Shown here in pieces: positions 39,831 to 47,260 of a DNA stretch of 64,000 nt. The DNA comes from Sorangium sp051521495. Lineage in GTDB: Bacteria; Myxococcota_A; Polyangia; Polyangiales; Polyangiaceae. How positions within the stretch are numbered: position 1 is the first letter of the stretch; each line of letters starts with the position of its first letter. The notes beneath the pieces were generated by a model, which was not told where the DNA came from, ran no database searches, and saw only the letters and a list, made by a program, of their open reading frames with translations. Location: positions 9,672,001-9,736,000 of the forward strand of contig NZ_CP150355.1 in the NCBI RefSeq assembly GCF_051521495.1. The letters run 5' to 3'. The position numbers were made by a program, and so were the translations under genes.

Positions 39831-39939
39831 GGTGGGAATCCGAGCGGACCGATGGAGTCGCGTACCTTCAGCATGACGACGCAATGTAGGATGAGCAAGC
39901 CCACCCCGGAAGACCCTGCTCGCACGCATCCAGTACTTC

Positions 39940-40031
39940 GTTCCCTAAGTTCGTCCCGGGGTCAGTCCGCTGTGGATGCTCGTAACTACTGAGATCTCCG
40001 GCCTCGCGACCCCGGGAGGAACTTAGGGAAC
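39940..40031. repeat. 24-bp near-perfect inverted repeat spanning 92 nt
   Basis: Arms 39940-39963 and 40008-40031 pair over 23 of 24 positions (GTTCCCTAAGTTC...GGGGTC against its complement), with a 44-nt loop. It adjoins the IS91 transposase remnant. Possibly the hairpin end of the element or a terminator; not resolvable from this copy alone. Confidence 0.85.
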
Positions 40032-40324
40032 AGTGGACTAGCCCTAGCGTGCTGCCGTCCTCCGCAAGCGTGGGCCGCCTTCCCGAGCTCGTTCCACACA
40101 GGATCCGCGCCGCCTTCGTGGTAAGCACCGTCGAGAAAGAGAACGTGCAGGTGTGGATTGAGCCGCAGGTCGCCGGACGTGCGTTGTATAGCGTCACCGC
40201 GCCGCTCTTGGCCGCTCCGCGCACCGCGGCGGCTCGCGCGCGGTCGGGCGGCTCGCACGCGGTCGAGGTCGCCCCGCTGAGAGGCTTCCTCGGCCGCCGC
40301 ACAGGCGGCCGCGAGGTCTGTCAT
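39986..40324 (-). pseudogene. IS91-family transposase remnant (HUH region)
   Basis: A 112-residue frame contains, at about 40100-40195, AIQRTSGDLRLNPHLHVLFL followed by DGAYHEGG. This is the conserved core of IS91/ISCR-type Y2 transposases (usually QRFGSDLRLNPHLHVLVLDG), including the His-hydrophobic-His motif. The rest of the transposase is missing on both sides. IS91-type elements move by rolling circle and can carry adjacent DNA, which fits the rearranged helicase/nuclease locus around it. That causal link is inference. Confidence 0.7.
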
Positions 40325-40445
40325 ATCGGGCGTCTTGGGCCCGCTCTCCGTCGTGGGGCCGGAGCATGGCGCACCTCGGCGCGGCGGTCGTGCCCTTCAC
40401 TCTCCGGTTGGCACGCGGCCCTGCCTGCGGCAAAAGAGCGTGCCG

Positions 40446-40664
40446 ATGACCAACTCGGTTCCCACAGCGCCGATCGTCGTGAGCTTCCAGGGCGGCGCGC
40501 TTCGCGTCGTGGGCATCGAGCGCGCCCGGGGTGCGCTGTTCCGCCTCGGGCTTACCGCCACCCTCGAGCGCGCCGGCGGCAGGGGCTACGACGACCTCGT
40601 CGTGGCGCTCGCGACGAGCGAGCGGGTGAGCGACAAGCGCCGGGAGCACATTGCTTACCAGTGA
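40446..40664 (+). pseudogene. In-frame fossil of the XPB-like helicase, coupled to DUF790
   Basis: 72 codons that match the intact helicase in three separate places: the first 26 residues (TAPIVVSFQGGALRVVGIE), motif III (RLGLTATLERAGGRGYDDL, with Pro of TATPER changed to Leu), and the last 20 (ERVSDKRREHIAYQ). Two large internal deletions kept the reading frame. The upstream leader (GGCAAAAGAGCG...GCCGATG) is also duplicated from 32500. Its TGA overlaps the TTG start of the intact DUF790 gene exactly as in the intact helicase, so the remnant may still provide translation coupling. Confidence 0.85.
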
Positions 40665-41871
40665 CCTCGTCCGCGTCCGCCGCCGGGGCGGGATGGTCGT
40701 GCCGCAGTACCTCCGCGGAGCGGCCGCCGAGCGCCTGCTGCCGGTCGCGCGGGCGTACCTCGACATCCTCTCGCAGCGCGTCGGCGAGCGCCGCGACGAC
40801 GTCGAGGCAGCGCTCGACGCCATCGAGGTGCCCGCGCGGGATCGCGTCGCCGCGCTCGGCCTGAGGAAGGTGCTCGAGGACGGCTGCGAGTACGAGGTGC
40901 AGGAGGGCGTCGATCCCGAGGCGCTCCGGCGCGAGCTGTTCCTGGCCGCGGCGGCGGCGCACCGCGCCCTCGACGTCCGCGCCCGCTTTGACCGAGCCGC
41001 CGTGCTCGACGAGGTGGCCGCCCGGCTCGGCACGACGCCCGCCGCGATCGAGGCGGGCCTCTACGCCGACCTGCGCGGCGCCGAGATCCTCCGGCGCGCG
41101 GCCACGGACGCGCCGGAGATCCTGCTGGATCGGTACAACCTCTCGCTCGCGCAGTCGATCCTCCTCCGGGCGACGCAGGTGACGATCCGCATCGAGGGGG
41201 AGAGCGCCCAGCGGTACCGGCGGATCTTCCGCGCGGCCCGGTTCCACGGGCTGATTCATGTGGTCCAGGGCGATCCGGTCTCCGGCTACACGATCGCGCT
41301 CGACGGCCCGTTCAGCCTGTTCGACGCGGTGCAGCGCTACGGCCTGCGGCTCGCGATGTTCCTGCCGTCGGTGCTCTCGTGCGCCTCGTTCCGGCTGCGC
41401 GCCGACCTGCGCTGGGGGCGCGACAAGGAGCCGCTCGCGGTCGAGATCGGCCCGGCGGACGGGCTCCTGTACCACGGGCGCGAGCTCGCGGAGACGACGC
41501 CCGAGCTGGACGCGTTCTGCGAGGGGTTCAGGAAGCTCGGGTCGCCCTGGACCGTGTCGCCGAACGAGCGGCTGTTCGCGCTGCCCGGAGAGGTGGTGTG
41601 CGTCCCTGACCTGGTGTTCCTGAACGCGGAGACCGGGGAGGAGGTGTACCTCGAGGCGTTCGGGTTCTGGAGCCGGGACGCGGTGTGGCGGCGCGTCGAG
41701 CTGATCCGGAAGGGGTTTCCAGCGAGGATCCTGCTCGCGGTCGGCAAGCAGCTCCGCGTGAGCGAGGAGGTGCTGGGCGAGGACGAAGCCGGGGAGATCT
41801 ATGTCTACCGGGCGACGATGTCGCCGCGCGCGGTGCTGGCCCGGCTGGACGGGAAGCGCGGCGGGGCGTGA
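40651..41871 (+). CDS. DUF790 (Bax1-like) nuclease
   Basis: 406 residues from TTG at 40651, overlapping the fossil helicase stop; this start is fixed by the identical arrangement at 33997. The C-terminal PD-(D/E)xK-type site is visible as VCVPDLVFLN and, 13 residues on, VYLEAFGFWS, the Bax1/DUF790 signature. In archaea Bax1 partners XPB helicase in DNA unwinding and incision. The likely partner is the helicase at 32520, now separated by the kinase insertion. Confidence 0.9.
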   Translation: MLTSDLVRVRRRGGMVVPQYLRGAAAERLLPVARAYLDILSQRVGERRDDVEAALDAIEVPARDRVAALGLRKVLEDGCEYEVQEGVDPEALRRELFLAAAAAHRALDVRARFDRAAVLDEVAARLGTTPAAIEAGLYADLRGAEILRRAATDAPEILLDRYNLSLAQSILLRATQVTIRIEGESAQRYRRIFRAARFHGLIHVVQGDPVSGYTIALDGPFSLFDAVQRYGLRLAMFLPSVLSCASFRLRADLRWGRDKEPLAVEIGPADGLLYHGRELAETTPELDAFCEGFRKLGSPWTVSPNERLFALPGEVVCVPDLVFLNAETGEEVYLEAFGFWSRDAVWRRVELIRKGFPARILLAVGKQLRVSEEVLGEDEAGEIYVYRATMSPRAVLARLDGKRGGA

Positions 41872-41903
41872 CACGCCGGCCGTCGACCGACGAAAGGAAA
41901 GCC

Positions 41904-42905
41904 GTGGAGAGCAAAACCAAGAGCACGAAGACCCGCCCGCAGATCGCAGCCATGGCCGCCAGGGCCTTCGGCGGCATGGCGCTCGCAGACAGCGAGGATG
42001 CCGTGTGCGAGCTGAAAGAGGGCTGGTTCAACGCGGCTTACGACGTCCGGCTCGCCGACGGCCGGGAGGTCATCCTCAAGATCGCGCCTCCGAGGGATGC
42101 GGAAATCCTGTTTGTATGAGAAGAACATCATGGCCACCGAGGTCGCGGCCATGCGCCTGGTCCGGCAGAACCCTGCCATTCCAGTGCCCGAGGTCTACTT
42201 CTACGACGACGCCCGAGATCTGTGCGACTCGGACTATTTCTTCATGGAGAAGATCGCCGGGGACAACCTCGAGCACGTGAAGCCGAGCCTACCCCCCGAA
42301 GCTCAGGCGTGCGTCGAGCGGCACATCGGCGAGATCATCCGGCAGATCAACGGCTTCACCGGCGCCTATTTCGGTTACGAGGGGAACCCGGACCTGCGCG
42401 CGAGCACCTGGAGAGAGGCGTTCCTCAAGATCATGGAATCGGTGCTCGATGACGGCGCGAAGAAGAACGTGGCGTACGACTACGGCGACGACGAGATTCG
42501 CGCCGCCGTCCTCAAGCACGCCTCCGCGCTGGAGAAGATCACCACGCCCCGCCTGGTCCACTGGGACGCATGGGATCTCAATCTGTTCGTCAAGGACGGC
42601 AGGGGCACCGGCATCATCGACTTTGAAAGGGCGCTCTGGGCCGATCCCTTGATGGAGTCCCAGTTCCGGTCGCTCTTCAGCGACGGTAGCACCAACAGCA
42701 TGCGCGGCTACGGCAAGACCTCCTTCACCCGCTGTTGACGATCACCGACACCCGCGAAGAGGAACAAAGATGTTGCCTGTACTCGCTGCACCTCGCCCTG
42801 GCCATGAACACGGAATGCTATTACCGGAATTACGACACCGATCTTGTCTACAACATCTCCAGGCAGTTGATGGGCGCCAGCATGGACTCGCTGAAAGCCA
42901 GCTGA
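41904..42905 (+). pseudogene. Phosphotransferase (APH-fold) gene with two frameshifts
   Basis: GTG start at 41904 after GAAAGGA. Frame 0 runs to TGA 42117-42119 (EVILKIAPPRDAEILF...). One extra T near 42113 would, if removed, join it to frame +1, which carries YEKNIMATEVAAMRLV, the catalytic LVHWDAWDLNLFV and GIIDFERALWADPL. A second shift near 42732 returns to frame 0, encoding EEEQRCCLYSLHLALAM and later DLVYNISRQLMGASMDSLKAS up to 42905. The two shifts cancel. All three segments are typical of an aminoglycoside-phosphotransferase-family kinase. Sequencing error is possible but two independent errors are less likely. Confidence 0.8.
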
Positions 42906-43107
42906 ACGCTCATGGGCGTCATATGCGCTCGTGGAGTCGGGTGGACGGCTTGTCGCGAAGATCGTCTGTGCGCGTGGTGTCCACGTGGGGGCAAAGCCCG
43001 CGTGTCTGCCGGCCGGGGACACGCCGAGGTGCACGGGTGGTGAAGGCCGCCGTCCACACGCTCACGCACCCGAGCGCGAAGCTGAGTCGCCGAAGGACGA
43101 CTGAGAG
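42906..43107. other. Short decayed interval
   Basis: No supported gene; lies between the frameshifted kinase gene and a small frame next to an Rhs scrap. Probably debris of the toxin locus. Confidence 0.35.
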
Positions 43108-43332
43108 TCACGCGCCGGGCGCATTCACCAGATCGAACGCCAGGACTGCTGCAGCCACTGAGCGAGGTGAGACCCCCAGTGTCGACAAGAAGTCCGGGAC
43201 GGCTTGTACGAATCGGAATCCGTCTTGTGCGAGGACGGTACACGTGCACGTGTGCATGGTGCCGCCGACATCGAAGGTCAGCTCGTACTCGTGCGCTTGC
43301 ACCCAGATGATCGAACGAAGCACGGCGCTCAT
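43108..43332 (-). CDS. Small hypothetical protein or fragment
   Basis: 74 residues (MSAVLRSIIWVQAHEYEL..., later FRFVQAVPDFLSTLGVSPRS). Composition looks protein-like, not like a GC shadow. It begins exactly where the orphan Rhs scrap ends, with GGAG directly against the ATG, so it could be the remains of a toxin or immunity gene left by cassette exchange. I do not recognise the family. Confidence 0.35.
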   Translation of the reverse strand: MSAVLRSIIWVQAHEYELTFDVGGTMHTCTCTVLAQDGFRFVQAVPDFLSTLGVSPRSVAAAVLAFDLVNAPGA

Positions 43333-43336
43333 CTCC

Positions 43337-43437
43337 GTCCGTCAGCACTTCGGTCGTGCCGAGCCCGCCGGCGTGCAGGTACACGGTGCTCCGCGACACC
43401 TCACCGCCGTCCTCGCGCACCACCACCTGAGCCACCG
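43337..43437 (-). pseudogene. Orphan Rhs core scrap
   Basis: About 100 bp nearly identical to 46085-46184 of the Rhs gene, encoding VAQVVVREDGGEVSRSTVYL and LGTTEVLTD (intact: LGTPEVLTD). The flanks are unrelated. It is typical of orphan Rhs tips left downstream when the active C-terminal cassette is replaced. Confidence 0.85.
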
Positions 43438-43448
43438 CTCCGTGGGTT

Positions 43449-43934
43449 TCAACGGGACAAGCCGCGGCTTGTCCCGATTCTTGCCATCCTCTCCGCCAAA
43501 GCGGAGAGGAGCTGTACCGCCGCCGCTTCGCTAATCACCAGCTCGGCCTGGCCTTCAGGGTCCGGGGGTGAGTGGTATTGAATCCCGGTCGCTCCTGTCT
43601 CCCAGGCGCAGATGAAGGGAGGAGGATCCCCTCCCACCACCGAGAAGCCTCCCTTTGCACCAACACCGACCGGAAGAGCAGGGTCTTCACAGCGAACAAT
43701 CTTGTTCTGGAGAACCAGCACGTGGATCAGAGTCACCAATTGAACAGCCAACTCCCGCTTGATCACCAACTCGTGGAGGGTATTCTTGACGGTCACCGCC
43801 AGTACACCAGGGGTATTGACGAACGAGAGCCTGATCTGTCCACCTCCGTCGTCATCGGTCGTTGCTCCAATCCCTCCGACGAGCTTGAGGGGACTCGTGT
43901 CGTGCAGGAGATAGGAGCTACCCCAGCGCTCCAT
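43449..43934 (-). CDS. Putative immunity protein 2 (paralogue of 43998-44489)
   Basis: 161 residues. It shares the layout of its neighbour: a D-x-G-x-x-I-x-x-SF-x-N strand (DDDGGGQIRLSFVN), a central ELVIKRELAVQLVTLIHVL helix and a C-terminal ETGATGIQYHS...LLSALAERMARI. The neighbour shows GIGWIQISFFN, LTIRRELMETILGAL and GAGADGIEQS...LARELGRIAAA. ATG at 43934 follows by one base the fossil toxin tip (ending MRCK-stop). Role as immunity protein inferred from position and paralogy; family not recognised. Confidence 0.65.
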   Translation of the reverse strand: MERWGSSYLLHDTSPLKLVGGIGATTDDDGGGQIRLSFVNTPGVLAVTVKNTLHELVIKRELAVQLVTLIHVLVLQNKIVRCEDPALPVGVGAKGGFSVVGGDPPPFICAWETGATGIQYHSPPDPEGQAELVISEAAAVQLLSALAERMARIGTSRGLSR

Positions 43935-43935
43935 G

Positions 43936-43968
43936 TTACTTGCACCTCATGACAGCAGTCTCGACGGG
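43936..43968 (-). pseudogene. Fossil C-terminus of a second Rhs toxin
   Basis: Eleven codons reading PVETAVMRCK-stop, against PVEDAVMRCR-stop at the end of the active Rhs toxin (44492). The surrounding bases are also alike (CCCGTCGAG..GCTGTCATGAGGTGC). It sits between the two immunity paralogues, so the tandem unit toxin-immunity was duplicated and the second toxin deleted. Confidence 0.7.
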
Positions 43969-43997
43969 ACATATAAGGTCCGAGTTGCGAATTTGCA

Positions 43998-44489
43998 TCA
44001 CCTATCTACCGCCGCAGCGATGCGGCCCAATTCGCGAGCCAACTCACTTGCTAGTTCTTGCGCCGCATCCTCTCGAAAGCGAAGATTCACCTGATTATCG
44101 ATGCATGATTGCTCGATGCCGTCCGCCCCCGCGCCCCAGAAGCATCGGACCAGACCCGGCTGTCCCCGTCGTGCAACCGTTATTTCGACAGTAAAGTGTC
44201 GAGCCGTTTCGCTCAAAGCGGGATACTGGCCGGCTGGCTGCATCCACAGATTTGCCGCAAAGAGGATGCTGAGCGCTCCGAGGATCGTCTCCATCAGTTC
44301 GCGACGGATCGTGAGACACATTCGGTTATCCTGCTCGTCGACCCTGAGATACTCTTCCTCGTTAAAAAAGCTTATCTGGATCCAACCAATGCCATCCTCG
44401 TCAATACAACATGCGAGCGAACCTACAAGGCGTTGCGGTCCGACTGCCGGAAATGTGATCACGCCGCTCGTCTTCACTGCCTTCTTCAT
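43998..44489 (-). CDS. Putative immunity protein 1, cognate to the Rhs toxin
   Basis: 163 residues from ATG at 44489, two bases after the Rhs toxin stop; GAGGTG of the toxin's last codons acts as ribosome binding site. A GTG at 44501 is an in-frame alternative. Soluble, no signal peptide, consistent with cytosolic immunity. Key segments: DEDGIGWIQISFFN, LTIRRELMETILGAL, CFWGAGADGIEQS and EDAAQELASELARELG. The immediate coupling to a polymorphic toxin is the main evidence; the family is not recognised. Confidence 0.75.
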   Translation of the reverse strand: MKKAVKTSGVITFPAVGPQRLVGSLACCIDEDGIGWIQISFFNEEEYLRVDEQDNRMCLTIRRELMETILGALSILFAANLWMQPAGQYPALSETARHFTVEITVARRGQPGLVRCFWGAGADGIEQSCIDNQVNLRFREDAAQELASELARELGRIAAAVDR

Positions 44490-44491
44490 GG

Positions 44492-46570
44492 CTACCGGCA
44501 CCTCATCACGGCATCCTCGACAGGACCGCTCAGGCCTCCGTCCCGCAGAAGACGTTGAAAGATATTGAAGCCCTTGTCGCCAGCATCAACCGGGTTTACG
44601 TTCGGTAGATTCGCCATCCGCGCCACCGCCAGAGTGCGGTTGTTTAGCGTGGCCCACCGGCCGTCCGCCATTCTCGTTGCGTTCAGTGTGAGGCCGTCGG
44701 GCAATCTCCCAAGTGCCCGCGCCTCGGCTGCAACTTGGATGAGACTTCGACCAGCGTGGGGCCCCTCCGCGAAGGTCGCACCGTAGGTGGGCTGTGTATA
44801 GAGCACATCCCACGGGTCTACGTTGTGGACCAGCAGGGGAGTCATTCCGGCGACAACGAAGTACGTATGATGCTTCTTCACGCTCAAGTTGAACGTGGGC
44901 GTGTCTCGTGACTCGACGGCGATGTTCTGGATAGCAGTCTGTTTGCCTGCCGAGTCCAGAAGCAGATCCGACGCATCGAGGTCCTCGGCTGCCACCCATC
45001 CTCTCTGAGTCCAGAACGGATGGCGTCCGGTTGAGAGCACTTCTCCGCCATCTTCGCTGCCAACCTGAATGTGGAATAGCCGGTACGTCGAAGTGCGATG
45101 CAGCTCTTCGACTTCCTGTGCCTCGGGAGGGGCTTCGTCCGTTGGGTCATCGCTGAGCACAAGATCGCCAACGGCAACATCCTCGATGGCCTTCGTCGAT
45201 CCGTCTGCCATCACAACCTTAGTTCCCGGGGCAAAGCAGATGCTGCATCCAGGACACTTCAACGCCGCTCCCTCTGCGGCGCTGCCGGTGAACAGCTGGC
45301 GGAGGCGAAGACCGGGATTCGCGCCTGATGCGTTGAATCTGGGTGCAAGGGGGCCCGCGGCAAGACCGCCCACGAGCGAGCCACCGAGAAAGTAGTCGTC
45401 GACGGTGCCTTCGCCGCTCGCGAGGCGACTCGCGGAGTCCGCTATCTGTTCGGCGCCGCCGTTCCAGAGACTGTAGATGGCGGCGCCGGCGAGCGAAAGC
45501 GTGATACCGAGCGTGACGGCACCGGCGCACAGCGGGGCACCGGGGCCGCAGGCGAGCGAAGCAAACGCACCCGTCGCGTAGCTGGCGCCGACTCCGAGCC
45601 CCAACCCGACCCCGAGCCCCGCGACACCGGCGAGAGCCGCCTCCGTACCGGTCGCCGGGGCGGCCTTGGTCGGCGCGCTCTCAGGTACAGATTGCGGCGC
45701 TGGTGCGCAGCCGTCGATCTCCGCGGTCACGGTATACGGTCGGCCGCTGCTGTCGAGGCCGGCGCCCCACACCGCCGAGCAACCTCCAGAAAACGCAGGC
45801 TGCGCCTGCAAGCCCAGCGGGTCGATGAAGTTCGTGGGACTGTTGAAGACGTAGCTGTAGGCGTTCAGGCCCTGGCTGTAGAAGGGCGCCTGGATGACCG
45901 GGTCGGGCGTCAAGAAGCGACCGACGCTGGCGTCGTAGAGGCGGCCGCGCATGTCGACGACGCCGAGCTCGAGGTCGTGTTGATGCCCCGTGAAGCTCGT
46001 GAGAACGCCGCTGTCGCCCCCCACCGGCTCCTCACCTTTGCCGAAGGCGTCCGTCGCCTGGCGGTGAATCACCTCGCCGTCCTCGTCCGTCAGCACTTCG
46101 GGCGTGCCGAGCGCGTCGGCGTGCAGGTACACGGTGCTCCGCGACACCTCACCGCCTTCCTCGCGCACCACGACCTGAGCCACCTCTCGGTGTGGCCCCC
46201 AAATGCGGTGCCGGTGCTCGGTCGCGCCGGCGTTGCTGGTTACCCGCTGAAAGAGGCTCGCCAGCTGGAGTCGCATGTGCGTCGGACTGAGCTCGCGGAC
46301 GCGTGCGCCCGTGACGTCGTAGTCGAATTCCACGAACGTCTGGCCGGTTCCCTGACCGACGCGCGCCGAGCTGGGCAGGCCGAACGCATTGTAGGTCAGC
46401 TCCTGCACGCCTCCGATCACGTCGGGGCCCGCGCGGTACTCCTGCCGGCCATTGGCGTCGTAGTCGTAGTGGTTGTCGCCCGCGCCGGTCACTGCGTGCG
46501 GCCGCGGGCCGGCGTAGCTGTACTCGCCGATACCGGTCTTCGCGGTGATGTTCCCCAGCTCGTCGTACCG
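44492..46570 (-). pseudogene. 3' part of SpvB/Rhs polymorphic toxin gene (Rhs core, Hint, toxin tip), cut off by IS110
   Basis: 693 codons continuing the SpvB/Rhs gene after the insertion. Order: YD-type Rhs repeats (NRYDELGNITAKTG...), the core end GRLYDASVGRFLTPDPVIQ...LNAYSYVFNSPTNFIDPLGL, an Ala/Gly-rich hydrophobic region (about 45450-45650), a pretoxin Hint domain (CFAPGTKVVMADGSTKAIED through HHTYFVVAGMTPLLVHN), then a tip of about 105 residues (DPWDVLYTQPTYGATF... RWATLNNRTLAVARMANLP ... VMRCR). The Hint domain would autocleave to free the tip. The tip's activity is not recognised. The frame stays open upstream into the IS but only as a shadow of the transposase. Expressible only from an internal or IS-borne start. 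Confidence 0.85.
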
Positions 46571-46755
46571 GTTATGAACGTGGTGTGACCGCCGCCCCGC
46601 ATTCTCTCTCGGTACGTCGGTGTGCAGCAGCGGCTGTGCTGGCGACGAGCGTCGCGCGTTCGGAAGCGCAGCGGCGCGAGTGGTGGCCGAGGCGTAGGAG
46701 CGCGAGCGCGCGGCAAGCAGGCTGCGCCGACTGGGGGCAGCATCTACCGCGCGCC

Positions 46756-46835
46756 GGCGCCCGGCGGCCGAGGCGCGCCGGTGGGCCGAGCGATGAGCAA
46801 GCGCCCCGAGCGTCGCGCCTCGGCCGCCGGGCGCC
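46756..46835 (+). repeat. 22-bp perfect inverted repeat in the IS leader
   Basis: Arms 46756-46777 and 46814-46835 are exact complements (GGCGCCCGGCGGCCGAGG... and reverse), with a 36-nt loop. Lies in the non-coding left part of the IS110 element; forms a very stable RNA or DNA hairpin. Confidence 0.85.
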
Positions 46836-46936
46836 CCGATCAAGAAATCAGGCGAGCAGGGATTGGCAGGAAGCGAGCGCGTTGCGGGACGCACGCCAGT
46901 GCCCAGCTCATGCGTCAAAGAGGTTGCAACGACTTC

Positions 46937-47011
46937 GTCCCATGCTGGCCTTCCTCGCACCGGGCATGGGACGGGGTGAGACGCTGTCTCCCCAGAAAGT
47001 GCGGTGCGAGG
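46937..47011 (+). ncRNA. Candidate structured RNA (possible IS110 bridge RNA) upstream of transposase
   Basis: Several interleaved stems: GTCCCATGC (46937-46945) with GCATGGGAC (46964-46972), CCTCGCACC (46953-46961) with GGTGCGAGG (47003-47011), and GAGAC (46978-46982) with GTCTC (46986-46990). IS110 elements encode a bridge RNA in the non-coding region upstream of the transposase; location fits, but target- and donor-binding loops were not identified. Confidence 0.4.
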
Positions 47012-47260
47012 GGGTCGTTCACCCCGGGGTCGGTCGGTATACGGTATGGGCCATGAGCCCGCTGTCGTATGTGACCGCCCCTCCGGCCCACCCGGTTGAG
47101 CCTCGAGCTCGGATAGGTAGGTGCCGTACGACCCGTTTTTCCGTCGGCGTGGTGGCCAGTCGACCGCGAAGGTCAACCACCTCGCCGGGTCCTCGTAGAA
47201 GGACTCGCTCGCCTGGGCACCCGGGCAGCACGACCTCCCTCGCACCGCTGGAGAGAGCGT

